Source: JAEXZL01 sp049943125 (GTDB lineage: Bacteria; Bacillota; Clostridia; Clostridiales; Clostridiaceae). Taken from it: 64,000 bases of DNA. Each line of letters starts with the position of its first letter. Position 1 is the first letter of the stretch. Of the stretch, positions 8,406 through 16,955 are shown in pieces. The notes beneath the pieces were generated by a model, which was given only the letters and a program-made list of their open reading frames with translations, searched no databases and was not told the DNA's origin. A program made the position numbers and the translations under genes. The stretch spans positions 3,038,001 to 3,102,000 of the forward strand of contig NZ_CP188040.1 in NCBI RefSeq assembly GCF_049943125.1. Reading direction: 5' to 3'.

Positions 8406-9584
8406 ATGAAAGATGTAGTGATAGTAAGTGCAGTCAGGACTGCAGTAGGTTCCTTTGGTGGAAGCTTAAAGGATGTATCAGCAGCAGATTTAGGTGCTTT
8501 AGTTATTAAGGAAGCTGTTAATAGAGCTGGAATAAAACCTGAACAGGTAAATGAAGTTCTCATGGGAAATGTAATACAAGCTGGGCTTGGTCAAAATGTT
8601 GCAAGACAAGCTGCAGTAAAAGCTGGTCTTCCAGTAGAAATCCCTGCAATGACAATAAATATGGTATGTGGATCTGGTCTTAGAACAGTTTCCTTAGCAG
8701 CACAGCTCATCAAGCTAGGAGATGCTGATATAGTTGTAGCTGGAGGAACTGAAAATATGTCACAGGCTCCTTATGTACTTAAAAATGCTAGATGGGGACA
8801 AAGAATGGGCGATGGTAAGATGGTTGACTCAATGATTAATGATGCATTGACTGATGCCTTTAACAATATCCACATGGGTATAACTGCAGAAAACATAGCT
8901 GAGCAGTGGGGAATCACAAGAGAGGATCAAGATACCTTTGCTGTAAGCTCTCAAAATAAAGCTGAAGCAGCAATAAAAGCTGGAAGATTTAAGGATGAAA
9001 TTGTTAAGGTAGAGATTCCTCAAAGAAAAGGTGATCCTATCGTATTTGACACTGATGAATTCCCAAGATTCGGAGCTACTATGGCTGGACTATCTAAGCT
9101 AAGACCTGCCTTCAAAAAAGATGGAACAGTTACAGCAGGAAATGCATCAGGGATAAATGATGGTGCTGCTGCAATAGTGTTAATGAGTGCTGATAAAGCT
9201 GAGGAGCTTGGACTTAAGCCTATGGCAAAAATAGTTTCCTATGGCTCAAAGGGTTTAGAACCTACAATTATGGGTTATGGTCCTTTCCATGCTACTAAGC
9301 TTGCTCTGGAAAATGCTAATATAGCAGTAGAAGACTTAGATCTTATTGAATCTAATGAAGCCTTTGCAGCTCAAAGTATTGCCGTTGCTCGTGATTTACA
9401 TTTTGATATGGATAAGGTTAATGTAAATGGAGGAGCTATAGCTATTGGACATCCTGTTGGTGCTTCCGGTGCTAGAATTCTTGTTACTCTTCTCCATGAA
9501 ATGGAAAAGAGAGATGCAAAGAAGGGTTTAGCTACCCTGTGTATTGGTGGCGGAATGGGAACTGCTCTGGTAGTTGAAAGATAA
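8406..9584 (+). CDS. thlA: Acetyl-CoA acetyltransferase (thiolase)
   Basis: Condenses two acetyl-CoA to acetoacetyl-CoA, the entry step to clostridial butyrate or solvent formation; it can also act in the degradative direction. The 392-residue length is typical. The acyl-accepting Cys is C88 in NMVCGSGLRT, the catalytic His lies in GHPVGASGAR, and the second Cys is in TLCIGGGMGTA. The start ATG has TTAGGAGGTT upstream. It stands alone between two terminators, so it is a monocistronic unit with a strong promoter. No crt, bcd or hbd genes are nearby. Confidence 0.97.
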   Translation: MKDVVIVSAVRTAVGSFGGSLKDVSAADLGALVIKEAVNRAGIKPEQVNEVLMGNVIQAGLGQNVARQAAVKAGLPVEIPAMTINMVCGSGLRTVSLAAQLIKLGDADIVVAGGTENMSQAPYVLKNARWGQRMGDGKMVDSMINDALTDAFNNIHMGITAENIAEQWGITREDQDTFAVSSQNKAEAAIKAGRFKDEIVKVEIPQRKGDPIVFDTDEFPRFGATMAGLSKLRPAFKKDGTVTAGNASGINDGAAAIVLMSADKAEELGLKPMAKIVSYGSKGLEPTIMGYGPFHATKLALENANIAVEDLDLIESNEAFAAQSIAVARDLHFDMDKVNVNGGAIAIGHPVGASGARILVTLLHEMEKRDAKKGLATLCIGGGMGTALVVER

Positions 9585-9604
9585 TTAAATTAGGACAAGC
9601 TTTT

Positions 9605-9650
9605 ATCTCTAAAGAAATAATTTTTATTATTTCTTTAGAGATTTTTTATT
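9605..9650 (+). terminator. Strong intrinsic terminator after thlA
   Basis: A 16-bp perfect stem (9605-9620 with 9627-9642) followed by a T-run. Confidence 0.9.
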
Positions 9651-9784
9651 GCAATTTATAAGTAAAAAAATCACCATTTTTTCTCTCTGCTATATATTAG
9701 TAATATATATTTGGTATATATGTAAATAAAATGAATAGGTTTTTATGTTGTTGTCCATAATTATACTGTATAGGGGGTATAATC

Positions 9785-10456
9785 ATGAACAAAATTTTTT
9801 TGGGTATAATTACATCATTTTTAATTTTTAATATATTTCTTTTTCCTGATAAGGGTGTGACTACAGAGAACAGTACGTTTTATGCCATTATTGAGGCAGC
9901 AGCTGGAGAAATAATAGAAACCTCTTTTAAAGCTGTTTATTATGTGGAGCAGTCCTCAGAAGAGGAAATAAGAAAAATTGCTGAGTATTTTCAGGGAAAC
10001 GAAATCTTACTTAAAAAAGATGAAAATAATATCCATCTTCTAAATATCATAAAGGATGAAATCCTCATAGAAATAAAAGGTGTTGATTTAAAGGACAAGT
10101 CGCAAATAACTATTAAGGCTGTTGTTTATGGCCATGGTAATAAGTTAGAGGAACTAGAACAATATATTCAAGATTATACAAAAAATAAAGAGGTTGAAGC
10201 TAAATATTATAAATATATGAAGGGGAAACTAAGGCATGAGAGAGCTCCTGAAGCATTAGACTCTGTTAATAGTGCTTTAGAGAAGAAAGGTTTTCATTCA
10301 ATAGAAAACTTAGAAATAGATAATGGATATACATCTATTGCTATTTTAAATAATCATTTGTTTAAGAATGAAATAAAGATAAATTACTCCCTTTGTAGCT
10401 ACGAAACAAGTACTTATATATTTATTGGTACACCAATAATAGATGAAATTTATTAA
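9785..10456 (+). CDS. ywmB: YwmB-like exported protein of the murA-spoIID cluster
   Basis: A 223-residue protein with an N-terminal hydrophobic segment (residues 4-22, signal peptide or anchor). The rest is predicted extracytoplasmic, with EAAAGEIIETSF at the start and a C-terminal region of alternating beta strands and helices. It occupies the place of ywmB (DUF1779, called TATA-box-binding-like by fold) directly upstream of murA as in Bacillus, and its length and layout fit. The motif evidence is weak and I rely largely on synteny. Its function is not known. The gap to murA is 17 bp. Confidence 0.7.
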   Translation: MNKIFLGIITSFLIFNIFLFPDKGVTTENSTFYAIIEAAAGEIIETSFKAVYYVEQSSEEEIRKIAEYFQGNEILLKKDENNIHLLNIIKDEILIEIKGVDLKDKSQITIKAVVYGHGNKLEELEQYIQDYTKNKEVEAKYYKYMKGKLRHERAPEALDSVNSALEKKGFHSIENLEIDNGYTSIAILNNHLFKNEIKINYSLCSYETSTYIFIGTPIIDEIY

Positions 10457-10473
10457 TAAAGCTGGAGGAAAAT

Positions 10474-11733
10474 ATGGAGAAAATAATAATAAATGGAGAC
10501 ACTACCTTAAAGGGAGAGGTAGCCATAAGCTCAGCAAAAAATTCAGTTCTGCCTATAATTGCTGCCTGTATATTATGCGCAGAAGAATGCGTTATTGAAG
10601 GAGCACCAATGCTGGAGGATGTTTTTGTTATATGCTCAGTACTTCAAGATTTAGGGTGCATCGTAGAAATAAATAATGTTAATAACACAATATCTATTAA
10701 TTCTAAAAATATTATTAACAAGGAGCCTAATATAGAGCTTGTTAGAAAAATGAGAGCTTCATTTTTGATAATGGGACCAATGCTTGCTAGATTCGGAAGC
10801 TTCAAGCTATCCATGCCTGGAGGCTGTAATATTGGCAATAGACCTATTGATCTTCACTTAAAGGGCTTAAAGGCCCTGGGTGCAAAGGTGGATACAGAAC
10901 ATGGATTTGTTCTTGTAGAAGGAAATAAGCTCACAGGATGCAAAATTAATTTGGATTTTCCTTCTGTTGGTGCTACAGAAAATATAATGATGGCTGCGGT
11001 TTTTGCTGAAGGAACTACTATAATACAAAATGCAGCAGAGGAACCGGAAATTATTGATTTAGCTAATTTTTTAAGCTCCATGGGTGCAAAAATCTTCGGT
11101 GCTGGAACGGGTTCTATTACTATTCATGGTGTGACAACTCTTCATAAGAGTGTATATAAGCCTATTTTTGATAGGATAGAAGCAGGAACCTATATGGCTT
11201 GTGCGGGCATAACTAAAAGTAAATTTAAGCTTATAGGGGTAAATGAAGAGCATTTAAGACCAATTATTTCAAAGCTGACTGAATGTGGAATGATAATAGA
11301 AAGTAATGGAGAAGAAATGATTGTGGATGGTCGAGAGTGCTATAAGCCTGTGGATATCAAAACACTACCATATCCAGGTTTTCCAACAGATATGCAGGCA
11401 CAGATGATGAGCCTTCTTTCTATGTCTCACGGGACCAGTGTCATTACTGAAACTGTATTTGAAAATAGATTCATGCAGGTGCCAGAGCTTACGAGAATGG
11501 GAGCAAATATTAAGATTGACGGACGAGTTGCTATTATAGATGGAGTAAAAAAGCTTACAGGCTGTGAGGTAAAGGCCACGGACTTAAGAGCTGGAGCAGC
11601 CCTTGTGATTGCTGGACTGGCGGCAACGGGAATCACAACTATTAATGATGTATACCATATCGATAGAGGATATATGAATATAGAAAAAAAACTTAAGGCT
11701 TTAGGGGCTGACATTAAAAGGATAAAAATATAA
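10474..11733 (+). CDS. murA: UDP-N-acetylglucosamine 1-carboxyvinyltransferase
   Basis: Transfers enolpyruvate from PEP to UDP-GlcNAc, the committed step of peptidoglycan synthesis. The 419 residues form the two-domain EPT fold. The N-terminal KNSVLPI lysine and the RMRASFL-type loop (here VRKMRASFLIMGP) are present. The fosfomycin-target loop reads MPGGCNIGNRPIDLHL, with the reactive Cys retained. The start is an ATG with TGGAGGA upstream. It sits in the ywmB-murA-spoIID-spoIIQ-spoIIID-mbl order known from Bacillus. Confidence 0.97.
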   Translation: MEKIIINGDTTLKGEVAISSAKNSVLPIIAACILCAEECVIEGAPMLEDVFVICSVLQDLGCIVEINNVNNTISINSKNIINKEPNIELVRKMRASFLIMGPMLARFGSFKLSMPGGCNIGNRPIDLHLKGLKALGAKVDTEHGFVLVEGNKLTGCKINLDFPSVGATENIMMAAVFAEGTTIIQNAAEEPEIIDLANFLSSMGAKIFGAGTGSITIHGVTTLHKSVYKPIFDRIEAGTYMACAGITKSKFKLIGVNEEHLRPIISKLTECGMIIESNGEEMIVDGRECYKPVDIKTLPYPGFPTDMQAQMMSLLSMSHGTSVITETVFENRFMQVPELTRMGANIKIDGRVAIIDGVKKLTGCEVKATDLRAGAALVIAGLAATGITTINDVYHIDRGYMNIEKKLKALGADIKRIKI

Positions 11734-11740
11734 TAGTAAT

Positions 11741-11788
11741 AAAATTCACCTTTCCAATATAAATTAATATGGGAAGGTGAATTTTATG
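11741..11788 (+). promoter_or_regulatory. Hairpin occluding the spoIID ribosome binding site
   Basis: Positions 11741-11755 pair with 11771-11785 over 15 bp (one G-T pair) around a 15-nt A/T loop. The right arm contains the only ribosome binding site of spoIID (GGGAAGGTGA), and the ATG at 11786 follows directly. Transcripts reading through from murA should therefore hide the site, while transcripts starting inside the loop would not. It could also act as a weak terminator, but the tract after the stem is only ATGTT. Confidence 0.6.
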
Positions 11789-12826
11789 TTCAATAATCAA
11801 TATTATAAAAAAAGAAGAAACAATATCAATCACAAAGAACTGCTTAAGCTTGTAGGGATGATAGCTGTATTGCTCCTTGTATGGATTACCATTGTTAACC
11901 CAGAGGATAAGGCTTTAAAGGAGGAAGAGGCTGTAAAGGTCTTTACCTTAAAGGAAGTAGTCTCTAGAGCTTACAGCGACAAGATAAATGTATATTTAAC
12001 TAAAGAAAATAAAACTATAGAGATAAAAATAGAAGAGTATCTTGCTGGTGTATTAAGCAGTGAAATGCCTGTTTCTTTTGAGTTGGAAGCACTGAAAGCA
12101 CAAGCGGTAGCCGCTAGAACTTTTGCTCTTGGAAGGACTCTGAATAATTGCTCTAAAGGTAATGGGGCGGATATATGTGATACTATCCACTGTCAGGTGT
12201 ATAAAACAAAGGAGATGATTCTTAAGGACTGGCCTAAGGGTAAAGGAGAGGAATATTATGAGAAAATACTCAAGGCAGTGGAAGAAACTAAGGGACAAGT
12301 TCTCAGCTACAATAATGATTTGGTTACGAACGCTCAGTATTTTTCTACTAGCTGGGGCTTCACTGAAGATAGTAAAGAGGTTTTTGGAAAGGAAATTCCT
12401 TATCTTAAATCTGTACCCAGCAGTGGTGAAGAAATTTCAAATAGATATAAAAATAATAATACCTTTACTAAGAATGATTTTGTAAAGAAAATAAATAGCG
12501 CCCTTCCGAAAGCTCAATTAAAAGAAGGCACACTTTCTAAGGATATAGAAATAATTTCAAGAAATCAAAGCGGTTCTGTAAAGGAAATTAGATTGGGAAA
12601 TGCCACGGTCAGTGGAGTGAAGCTCAGAAGTATTTTAGGTCTTTATTCAGCAAATTTTACTATAGATATTGGTAGCGAGGTTCATGTAAATTCTCTAGGC
12701 TATGGCCATGGGGTTGGAATGAGTCAATGGGGGGCTAATGTTATGGGGAAGGCAGGAAAGAGCTATAGAGATATATTGCTCCATTATTATACCGGTGTGT
12801 CTATTGAAACTATAAAGTTTAAATAG
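11786..12826 (+). CDS. spoIID: Stage II sporulation protein D (peptidoglycan lytic transglycosylase)
   Basis: SpoIID cleaves glycan strands during engulfment in the mother cell, acting with SpoIIM and SpoIIP. The 346-residue protein has one N-terminal membrane anchor (about residues 25-40). The SpoIID domain follows, with EEYLAGVLSSEMP, the catalytic Glu region, LKAQAVAARTFAL and, near the end, GYGHGVGMSQWGANVMG. I prefer the ATG at 11786 to the in-frame GTG at 11777, which lies inside the ribosome binding site. In Bacillus this gene is transcribed by sigma-E; I could not find a convincing sigma-E promoter here. Confidence 0.95.
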   Translation: MFNNQYYKKRRNNINHKELLKLVGMIAVLLLVWITIVNPEDKALKEEEAVKVFTLKEVVSRAYSDKINVYLTKENKTIEIKIEEYLAGVLSSEMPVSFELEALKAQAVAARTFALGRTLNNCSKGNGADICDTIHCQVYKTKEMILKDWPKGKGEEYYEKILKAVEETKGQVLSYNNDLVTNAQYFSTSWGFTEDSKEVFGKEIPYLKSVPSSGEEISNRYKNNNTFTKNDFVKKINSALPKAQLKEGTLSKDIEIISRNQSGSVKEIRLGNATVSGVKLRSILGLYSANFTIDIGSEVHVNSLGYGHGVGMSQWGANVMGKAGKSYRDILLHYYTGVSIETIKFK

Positions 12827-12863
12827 AAGATAATAGATAATTTAATACTCCTTAAAACGAGCT

Positions 12864-12890
12864 AACTCTCATAATTGCATGAGAGTTTTT
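12864..12890 (+). terminator. Intrinsic terminator after spoIID
   Basis: A perfect 9-bp stem (AACTCTCAT with ATGAGAGTT) followed by a T-run. Confidence 0.85.
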
Positions 12891-13086
12891 TATTTTTTAA
12901 AACAATGGATGATAGCTTTAAAGGTATATATGTCATAATAATTGGATATTTTACAATAAAGTTGTAAAAATATCTTTGTATATTGTAAAATAACTTCTAA
13001 AAATGTTGGAAAAAGATAGTAATAAAATTAGTATAATATGTATTTTTTTATTTATAAAGGACAGACTTAATGATGGAGGTGTTCAT

Positions 13087-13830
13087 ATGGACAAAAATTT
13101 TTTCAAAAAGTCTTCCAACTTTATAAAGAAGGAGGGATTTTATGTAGTCTTATTCCTATGTCTTTGTATTGTAGCTAGTATAGCAGCAATTACCAGCAGA
13201 AATTCTAAGATTAATTCTGATAAAACTCCAAAAACTCAAGTGGAGGAGACAGCAGATAATAACACTGAGGAAACAACCAGTCAAATTCCAAATGCTGAGG
13301 TTGTTACCGAGGATAAGGATGAAGCAAAGGTAGAAGACAAGGAAGCATCAAAATCCCAAAATTCACAGCCTGTAGCTAGCACTACTAATCAATTCATCAA
13401 TCCTGTTCAGGGAGAAATCGTGAGAGGGTATTCTGGTATAAATCCTGTTTGGGTAGATACCATGGATCATTGGAGAACTGTTAAGGGAATTGATATAGCA
13501 AGTGCTGTTGGCGCAGATGTAAAAGCTGTAGCCGATGGGGTTGTAGAAAATGTATTAAATGACAAAACTGTCTTAGGACAATATGTTCAAATTAAGCATG
13601 CCAATGGCTTAGTAACTATATACTCTAATCTTGATGAAAAAGTTTCCGTTAAAATTGGAGATACAGTTAAGCAAGGTCAGGTAATTGGAAAAGTTGGAAA
13701 GACTGCGACAACCTTTATTGAGGAAAAATATGGAGATCATCTTAATTTCCAAGTGATTAATACCACTAAGAATGAACAGGTTGATCCAACAGGATATTTG
13801 TCCTTGAAGGTAGCCGATAAGAGCAAATAA
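13087..13830 (+). CDS. spoIIQ: SpoIIQ-like forespore protein with a degenerate M23 domain
   Basis: A 247-residue protein with a basic N-terminus, one membrane segment (about residues 15-35), an acidic Thr/Glu-rich linker (to about residue 100) and a C-terminal LytM/M23 domain. SpoIIQ is the forespore half of the channel that contacts SpoIIIAH during engulfment. The start is the ATG at 13087, preceded by ATGGAGGTG. The M23 zinc ligands are largely lost: the HKGID-type motif reads VKGID, the YxHL motif reads YSNL, and HxH reads HLN. The domain is therefore probably structural, as in Bacillus SpoIIQ. Its position between spoIID and spoIIID supports the assignment. Confidence 0.88.
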   Translation: MDKNFFKKSSNFIKKEGFYVVLFLCLCIVASIAAITSRNSKINSDKTPKTQVEETADNNTEETTSQIPNAEVVTEDKDEAKVEDKEASKSQNSQPVASTTNQFINPVQGEIVRGYSGINPVWVDTMDHWRTVKGIDIASAVGADVKAVADGVVENVLNDKTVLGQYVQIKHANGLVTIYSNLDEKVSVKIGDTVKQGQVIGKVGKTATTFIEEKYGDHLNFQVINTTKNEQVDPTGYLSLKVADKSK

Positions 13831-13839
13831 TTAAAGGAA

Positions 13840-13875
13840 CAGCCATTTTTCAAAATCAGCGAAAAATGGCTGATT
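13840..13875 (+). terminator. Hairpin after the spoIIQ-like gene with two alternative folds
   Basis: CAGCCATTTTTC (13840-13851) pairs with GAAAAATGGCTG (13861-13872). An overlapping alternative pairs AATCAGC (13854-13860) with GCTGATT (13869-13875). There is no good T-run, so termination is uncertain. Confidence 0.45.
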
Positions 13876-13939
13876 CTAAAAGTAATCGACAAGTATGATA
13901 ATGCATATTAATAATTATAGAAATTAAGGAGGTAGCAAT

Positions 13940-14194
13940 TTGAAGGACTACATCGAAGAAAGAGTTCTTGAAGTGGCTAATTACATCATAGATTCAAAAG
14001 CTACAATCAGAAAAACAGCAAAGGTTTTTGGAGTAAGTAAAAGCACTATTCACAAGGATATGACAGAAAGACTTCCTAAGCTTAATCCTGCCATCGCACA
14101 AGAGGCCAAGCTAATTTTAGATTTAAATAAAGCTGAAAGGCATATAAGAGGCGGAAAAGCAACAAAATTAAAGTATAAAGCTATTGAAGGTTAA
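13940..14194 (+). CDS. spoIIID: Sporulation transcriptional regulator SpoIIID
   Basis: A small DNA-binding protein of 84 residues that tunes sigma-E and sigma-K regulons in the mother cell. The helix-turn-helix lies at about residues 20-45 (TIRKTAKVFGVSKSTIHKDM) and the basic tail AERHIRGGKATKLKYK is the second DNA contact of the family. The start is TTG, seven bases after AAGGAGGTAG. It lies between spoIIQ and mbl, as in Bacillus. The mbl promoter overlaps its last codons. Confidence 0.97.
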   Translation: MKDYIEERVLEVANYIIDSKATIRKTAKVFGVSKSTIHKDMTERLPKLNPAIAQEAKLILDLNKAERHIRGGKATKLKYKAIEG

Positions 14195-14212
14195 AAATAT
14201 TAAATGTATAAT
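14184..14212 (+). promoter_or_regulatory. sigma-A promoter of mbl
   Basis: TTGAAG (14184-14189), a 17-bp spacer and TATAAT (14207-14212). The -35 lies inside the end of spoIIID. This lets mbl be expressed in growing cells independently of the sporulation gene. Confidence 0.6.
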
Positions 14213-14279
14213 TATAATGGAAGAAATAGGCGTGTAGCTTAAGGGTATACTAATTATGATGGTTTAGGAGTGACTTTTT

Positions 14280-15314
14280 ATGTGGTTTTTGAGAATGAGT
14301 ACAGATATGGGTATAGATCTTGGTACAGCAACTGTGCTTGTATATTTAAAGGGAAAAGGTGTTATTTTAAAGGAGCCTTCAGTGGTAGCAATAGACAAAA
14401 ATACCAATAGAATTCTTGCTGTAGGTGAAGAAGCAAGAAAAATGATAGGCAGAACGCCAGGCAACATCGTGGCAGTTAGACCTTTAAAGGATGGAGTTAT
14501 ATCTGATTATGATATAACTGAAAGAATGTTGAAATACTTTATCAGAAAGGCTTGTGGTAAGAGAAGAATTTCTGCTCCCAAAATAATGGTATGTGTACCT
14601 TCTCAGGCTACAGAAGTAGAGAAAAGAGCAGTTATTGATGCTGCTAAAAATGCAGGAGCTAAGAGGGTCTTTCTTATTGAGGAGCCTTTAGCAGCAGCCG
14701 TAGGAGCTGGCATAGATATTTCAAAGCCTAATGGAAATATGGTTGTAGATATTGGTGGTGGAACTACTGATATAGCTGTAATATCCTTAGGTGGAGTAGT
14801 GGTAAGATCCTCAATAAAGATAGCAGGAGATAAATTTGACGAAGCTATTGTTAGGTACATAAGAAATAAGCATAAGCTTTTAATTGGAGATAGAACTGCT
14901 GAGGAACTTAAAATAAATGTAGGCGCAGCTTGCTCTGGTATAAGAAATGAATCTATGAATATAAAAGGCCGAAACCTTGTAACGGGACTTCCAGACAATG
15001 TTCTGGTAAATACAGAAGAAATGGTAGAGGCTTTAGAGGATACAGTAAAGCTTATTGCTGATACTGTTCATTCTGTTCTAGAAATCACTCCACCGGAATT
15101 AGTATCTGATATTATTGAAAATGGCATTGTGCTAACAGGAGGCGGCGGTTTACTTTATGGCTTAGATGTTCTCATTGAAAAGAGAACCGGTGTAAATGTA
15201 AACTTTGCTGAAGATTCAGTATCTTGTGTCGCCATGGGAACGGGCATGGTGCTTTCCTATCTGGATAAATTAGAAGTAGCAATTTCAGATAGTCAAGTTT
15301 CTATGATTGAATAA
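14280..15314 (+). CDS. mbl: MreB-family actin, Mbl-type
   Basis: A 344-residue bacterial actin that polymerises on the membrane and organises lateral cell-wall synthesis. The phosphate loops are MGIDLGTATVLVY and VVDIGGGTTDIAVISLGG, and the adenosine loop is GIVLTGGGGLLYGLD. The N-terminal MWFLRM is a likely amphipathic membrane anchor. I call it Mbl because it follows spoIIID as in Bacillus; a separate mreB follows maf-radC at 63.2 kb. The ATG is preceded by TTTAGGAGTG. Confidence 0.9.
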   Translation: MWFLRMSTDMGIDLGTATVLVYLKGKGVILKEPSVVAIDKNTNRILAVGEEARKMIGRTPGNIVAVRPLKDGVISDYDITERMLKYFIRKACGKRRISAPKIMVCVPSQATEVEKRAVIDAAKNAGAKRVFLIEEPLAAAVGAGIDISKPNGNMVVDIGGGTTDIAVISLGGVVVRSSIKIAGDKFDEAIVRYIRNKHKLLIGDRTAEELKINVGAACSGIRNESMNIKGRNLVTGLPDNVLVNTEEMVEALEDTVKLIADTVHSVLEITPPELVSDIIENGIVLTGGGGLLYGLDVLIEKRTGVNVNFAEDSVSCVAMGTGMVLSYLDKLEVAISDSQVSMIE

Positions 15315-15322
15315 AAATAGTG

Positions 15323-15347
15323 AAAAAGGCTCGAATAGAGCCTTTTT
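15323..15347. terminator. Bidirectional terminator between mbl and yyaC
   Basis: A 10-bp stem AAAAAGGCTC with GAGCCTTTTT gives T-runs on both strands and separates the convergent genes. Confidence 0.9.
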
Positions 15348-15384
15348 GTTTTATAGTAGATGTTTTCGTTATTATGAGAGATAG

Positions 15385-15918
15385 CTAATTATTTTGTATA
15401 AGAGCTAAATAGTATCCGTGGATTAGACCGTCAGTTATAATTCTAGCCATGTTCATGATTAAGCTTAATCGAATGGTTCGGGAAGCAAAGAATTCTGCTT
15501 TATCACAGGAATCTACTATACCTATAATAGAGGCCTCTCCTACGTCTGGAAGCTTCTTTCCCACACCCTTACCAGGGTGTATAGAAAAATCCCTGCAATG
15601 AATCTCACCTATAGCTTCTTCATCACCTAAGGAGGCATCAATTGCTATTATGGAAGCGTTGGGATGAAGGTTTTTAATTTCCTTTAGATTTTTATCCAAG
15701 TTTAAAGCATGAATTGGTATATCTATGGTTCCGTATACAGGTAATGGAAAGTTTTTATCCTTCAGCATTGTTCCTACTAGAGGGCCTAAGGAATCACCTA
15801 TACATTTATCTGTTCCTATGCAAATGATTACAGTTTCTGAGTTTATATATTTTTTTATATAGTAGGCAATTTCGTAATATGCCAGAGAAGACTTATAATG
15901 AGTTTTTATTTTATCCAA
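15385..15918 (-). CDS. yyaC: YyaC-like sporulation protein (DUF1256)
   Basis: A 177-residue soluble protein of the DUF1256/YyaC family, related in fold to the GPR germination protease and hydrogenase-maturation peptidases. Conserved stretches are CIGTDKCIGDSLGPLVGT, YGTIDIPIHALNL and AIDASLGDEEAIGEI. The start is TTG, seven bases after GGAGGTGG. The family is restricted to spore formers; its exact function is unknown, and proteolytic activity is only a possibility. Confidence 0.88.
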   Translation of the reverse strand: MDKIKTHYKSSLAYYEIAYYIKKYINSETVIICIGTDKCIGDSLGPLVGTMLKDKNFPLPVYGTIDIPIHALNLDKNLKEIKNLHPNASIIAIDASLGDEEAIGEIHCRDFSIHPGKGVGKKLPDVGEASIIGIVDSCDKAEFFASRTIRLSLIMNMARIITDGLIHGYYLALIQNN

Positions 15919-16036
15919 TGATTCTCCACCTCCATAATCATTTATATGTTCATAGACTGCTAAATATTAGAATAAAAATGGACATAATTGGAAGAATATA
16001 TAATAGAAAGATTATTTTATTTAGGAGTGTGGAGAT

Positions 16037-16663
16037 ATGAGAAAAATAGTTATGTCTTTGTTTATCATCCTGATTACTGCAGTGACCTGTTTTTATTTAA
16101 TAAATGATTATAATACCTATAGAGATAAGCAATTAGATAAGGCGATAGCCTATAGTAAATTGCCTCCTAGAGAGCAATTGGATACTCCTCCTGAAGAGGA
16201 TAATAATGCTTCTCATAGTAATTCTGAAGAAGAACTGGAGGAAGAGGTGGATTATGCTGAGAAAGAAAATCAGGAGAATATAGATATAGATGATGATACA
16301 GATAATAAGGATAGAAGTGTATATGAGGATGCGGATGATTCAGACCCAGTGGAGAATATTATATTAGAGGAGGAAACAGCAGCGGTTTTTAAAATTAATA
16401 AGGAGACTATACCACAGAAGATTTCTCTTAAGGATAAGGCTAAGCTTGTTAAAATCGTTGGTAAGCTGTCGGTGATGGATTACGGAAACATAGTAGAAAT
16501 TATGAATGGCTACGATGAAATGGGTGGAGCGACAGAAATATTTAATATCCTCAAAAAGCGATTGTCAGAGAAGGATTATCAGGAGGTTAAGGATATATTA
16601 TATCCTTATATGTATTTGGAAAATATAGAAGAAAATATGCACGATAGTAATGTAAATTACTGA
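16037..16663 (+). CDS. Hypothetical membrane-anchored acidic protein
   Basis: A 208-residue protein. One N-terminal membrane helix (residues 4-22) is followed by a strongly acidic, low-complexity linker of roughly 90 residues rich in Glu, Asp and Asn. A helical C-terminal domain of about 75 residues follows (ISLKDKAKLVKIVGKL onward). I do not recognise the family. The architecture of anchor, flexible spacer and folded domain suggests an envelope protein with its C-terminus outside. It lies upstream of the tRNA cluster and divergent from yyaC. Confidence 0.7.
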   Translation: MRKIVMSLFIILITAVTCFYLINDYNTYRDKQLDKAIAYSKLPPREQLDTPPEEDNNASHSNSEEELEEEVDYAEKENQENIDIDDDTDNKDRSVYEDADDSDPVENIILEEETAAVFKINKETIPQKISLKDKAKLVKIVGKLSVMDYGNIVEIMNGYDEMGGATEIFNILKKRLSEKDYQEVKDILYPYMYLENIEENMHDSNVNY

Positions 16664-16714
16664 TTTTAAGAGGAAAAAACACTGAGGAGTAACATTAGTT
16701 GAAAAAAAGTTAAC

Positions 16715-16737
16715 AAATATGGATTTTGGCCATATTT
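16715..16737 (+). terminator. Hairpin after the acidic membrane protein gene
   Basis: A perfect 8-bp stem AAATATGG with CCATATTT and a 7-nt loop, followed only by TTTAAA. A second inverted repeat (16778-16787 with 16792-16801) lies directly upstream of the tRNA promoter. Confidence 0.4.
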
Positions 16738-16802
16738 AAAGGAATATGAAGAAAAATGGAGTCTTAGAGGGCTAAAATGTGTATATTGGTTAATATGCAC
16801 AC

Positions 16803-16831
16803 TTGAACAATAGTTAAGTTCTATGTATACT
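16803..16831 (+). promoter_or_regulatory. sigma-A promoter of the tRNA cluster
   Basis: TTGAAC (16803-16808), a 17-bp spacer and TATACT (16826-16831). The first tRNA begins 35 bp downstream. Confidence 0.7.
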
Positions 16832-16865
16832 AGATTTTGTTGACCGGCACGAACGGTTAACAAAC

Positions 16866-16950
16866 GGAGGAGTTCCCGAGCGGCCAAAGGGGGCAGACTG
16901 TAAATCTGTTGTCAGTGACTTCAGTGGTTCGAATCCACTCTCCTCCACCA
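16866..16950 (+). tRNA. tRNA-Tyr (anticodon GTA), copy 1
   Basis: A class II tRNA of 85 nt with CCA encoded. Acceptor GGAGGAG pairs with CTCCTCC, the anticodon loop is CTGTAAA, and a variable arm is present. It differs from the two other Tyr copies only in the D-loop and variable arm. Confidence 0.97.
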
Positions 16951-16955
16951 AATAT

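Noticed and set aside
9692..9708. 8-1-8 palindrome ATATATTA-G-TAATATAT upstream of ywmB
   Set aside because: It is made of alternating A and T in a low-complexity stretch; not strong enough to call an operator.
14603..14998. 131-codon open frame on the minus strand inside mbl
   Set aside because: It lies fully within the conserved mbl gene on the opposite strand, has no plausible ribosome binding site, and its low-complexity Ser/Pro/Ala composition is typical of antisense shadows.
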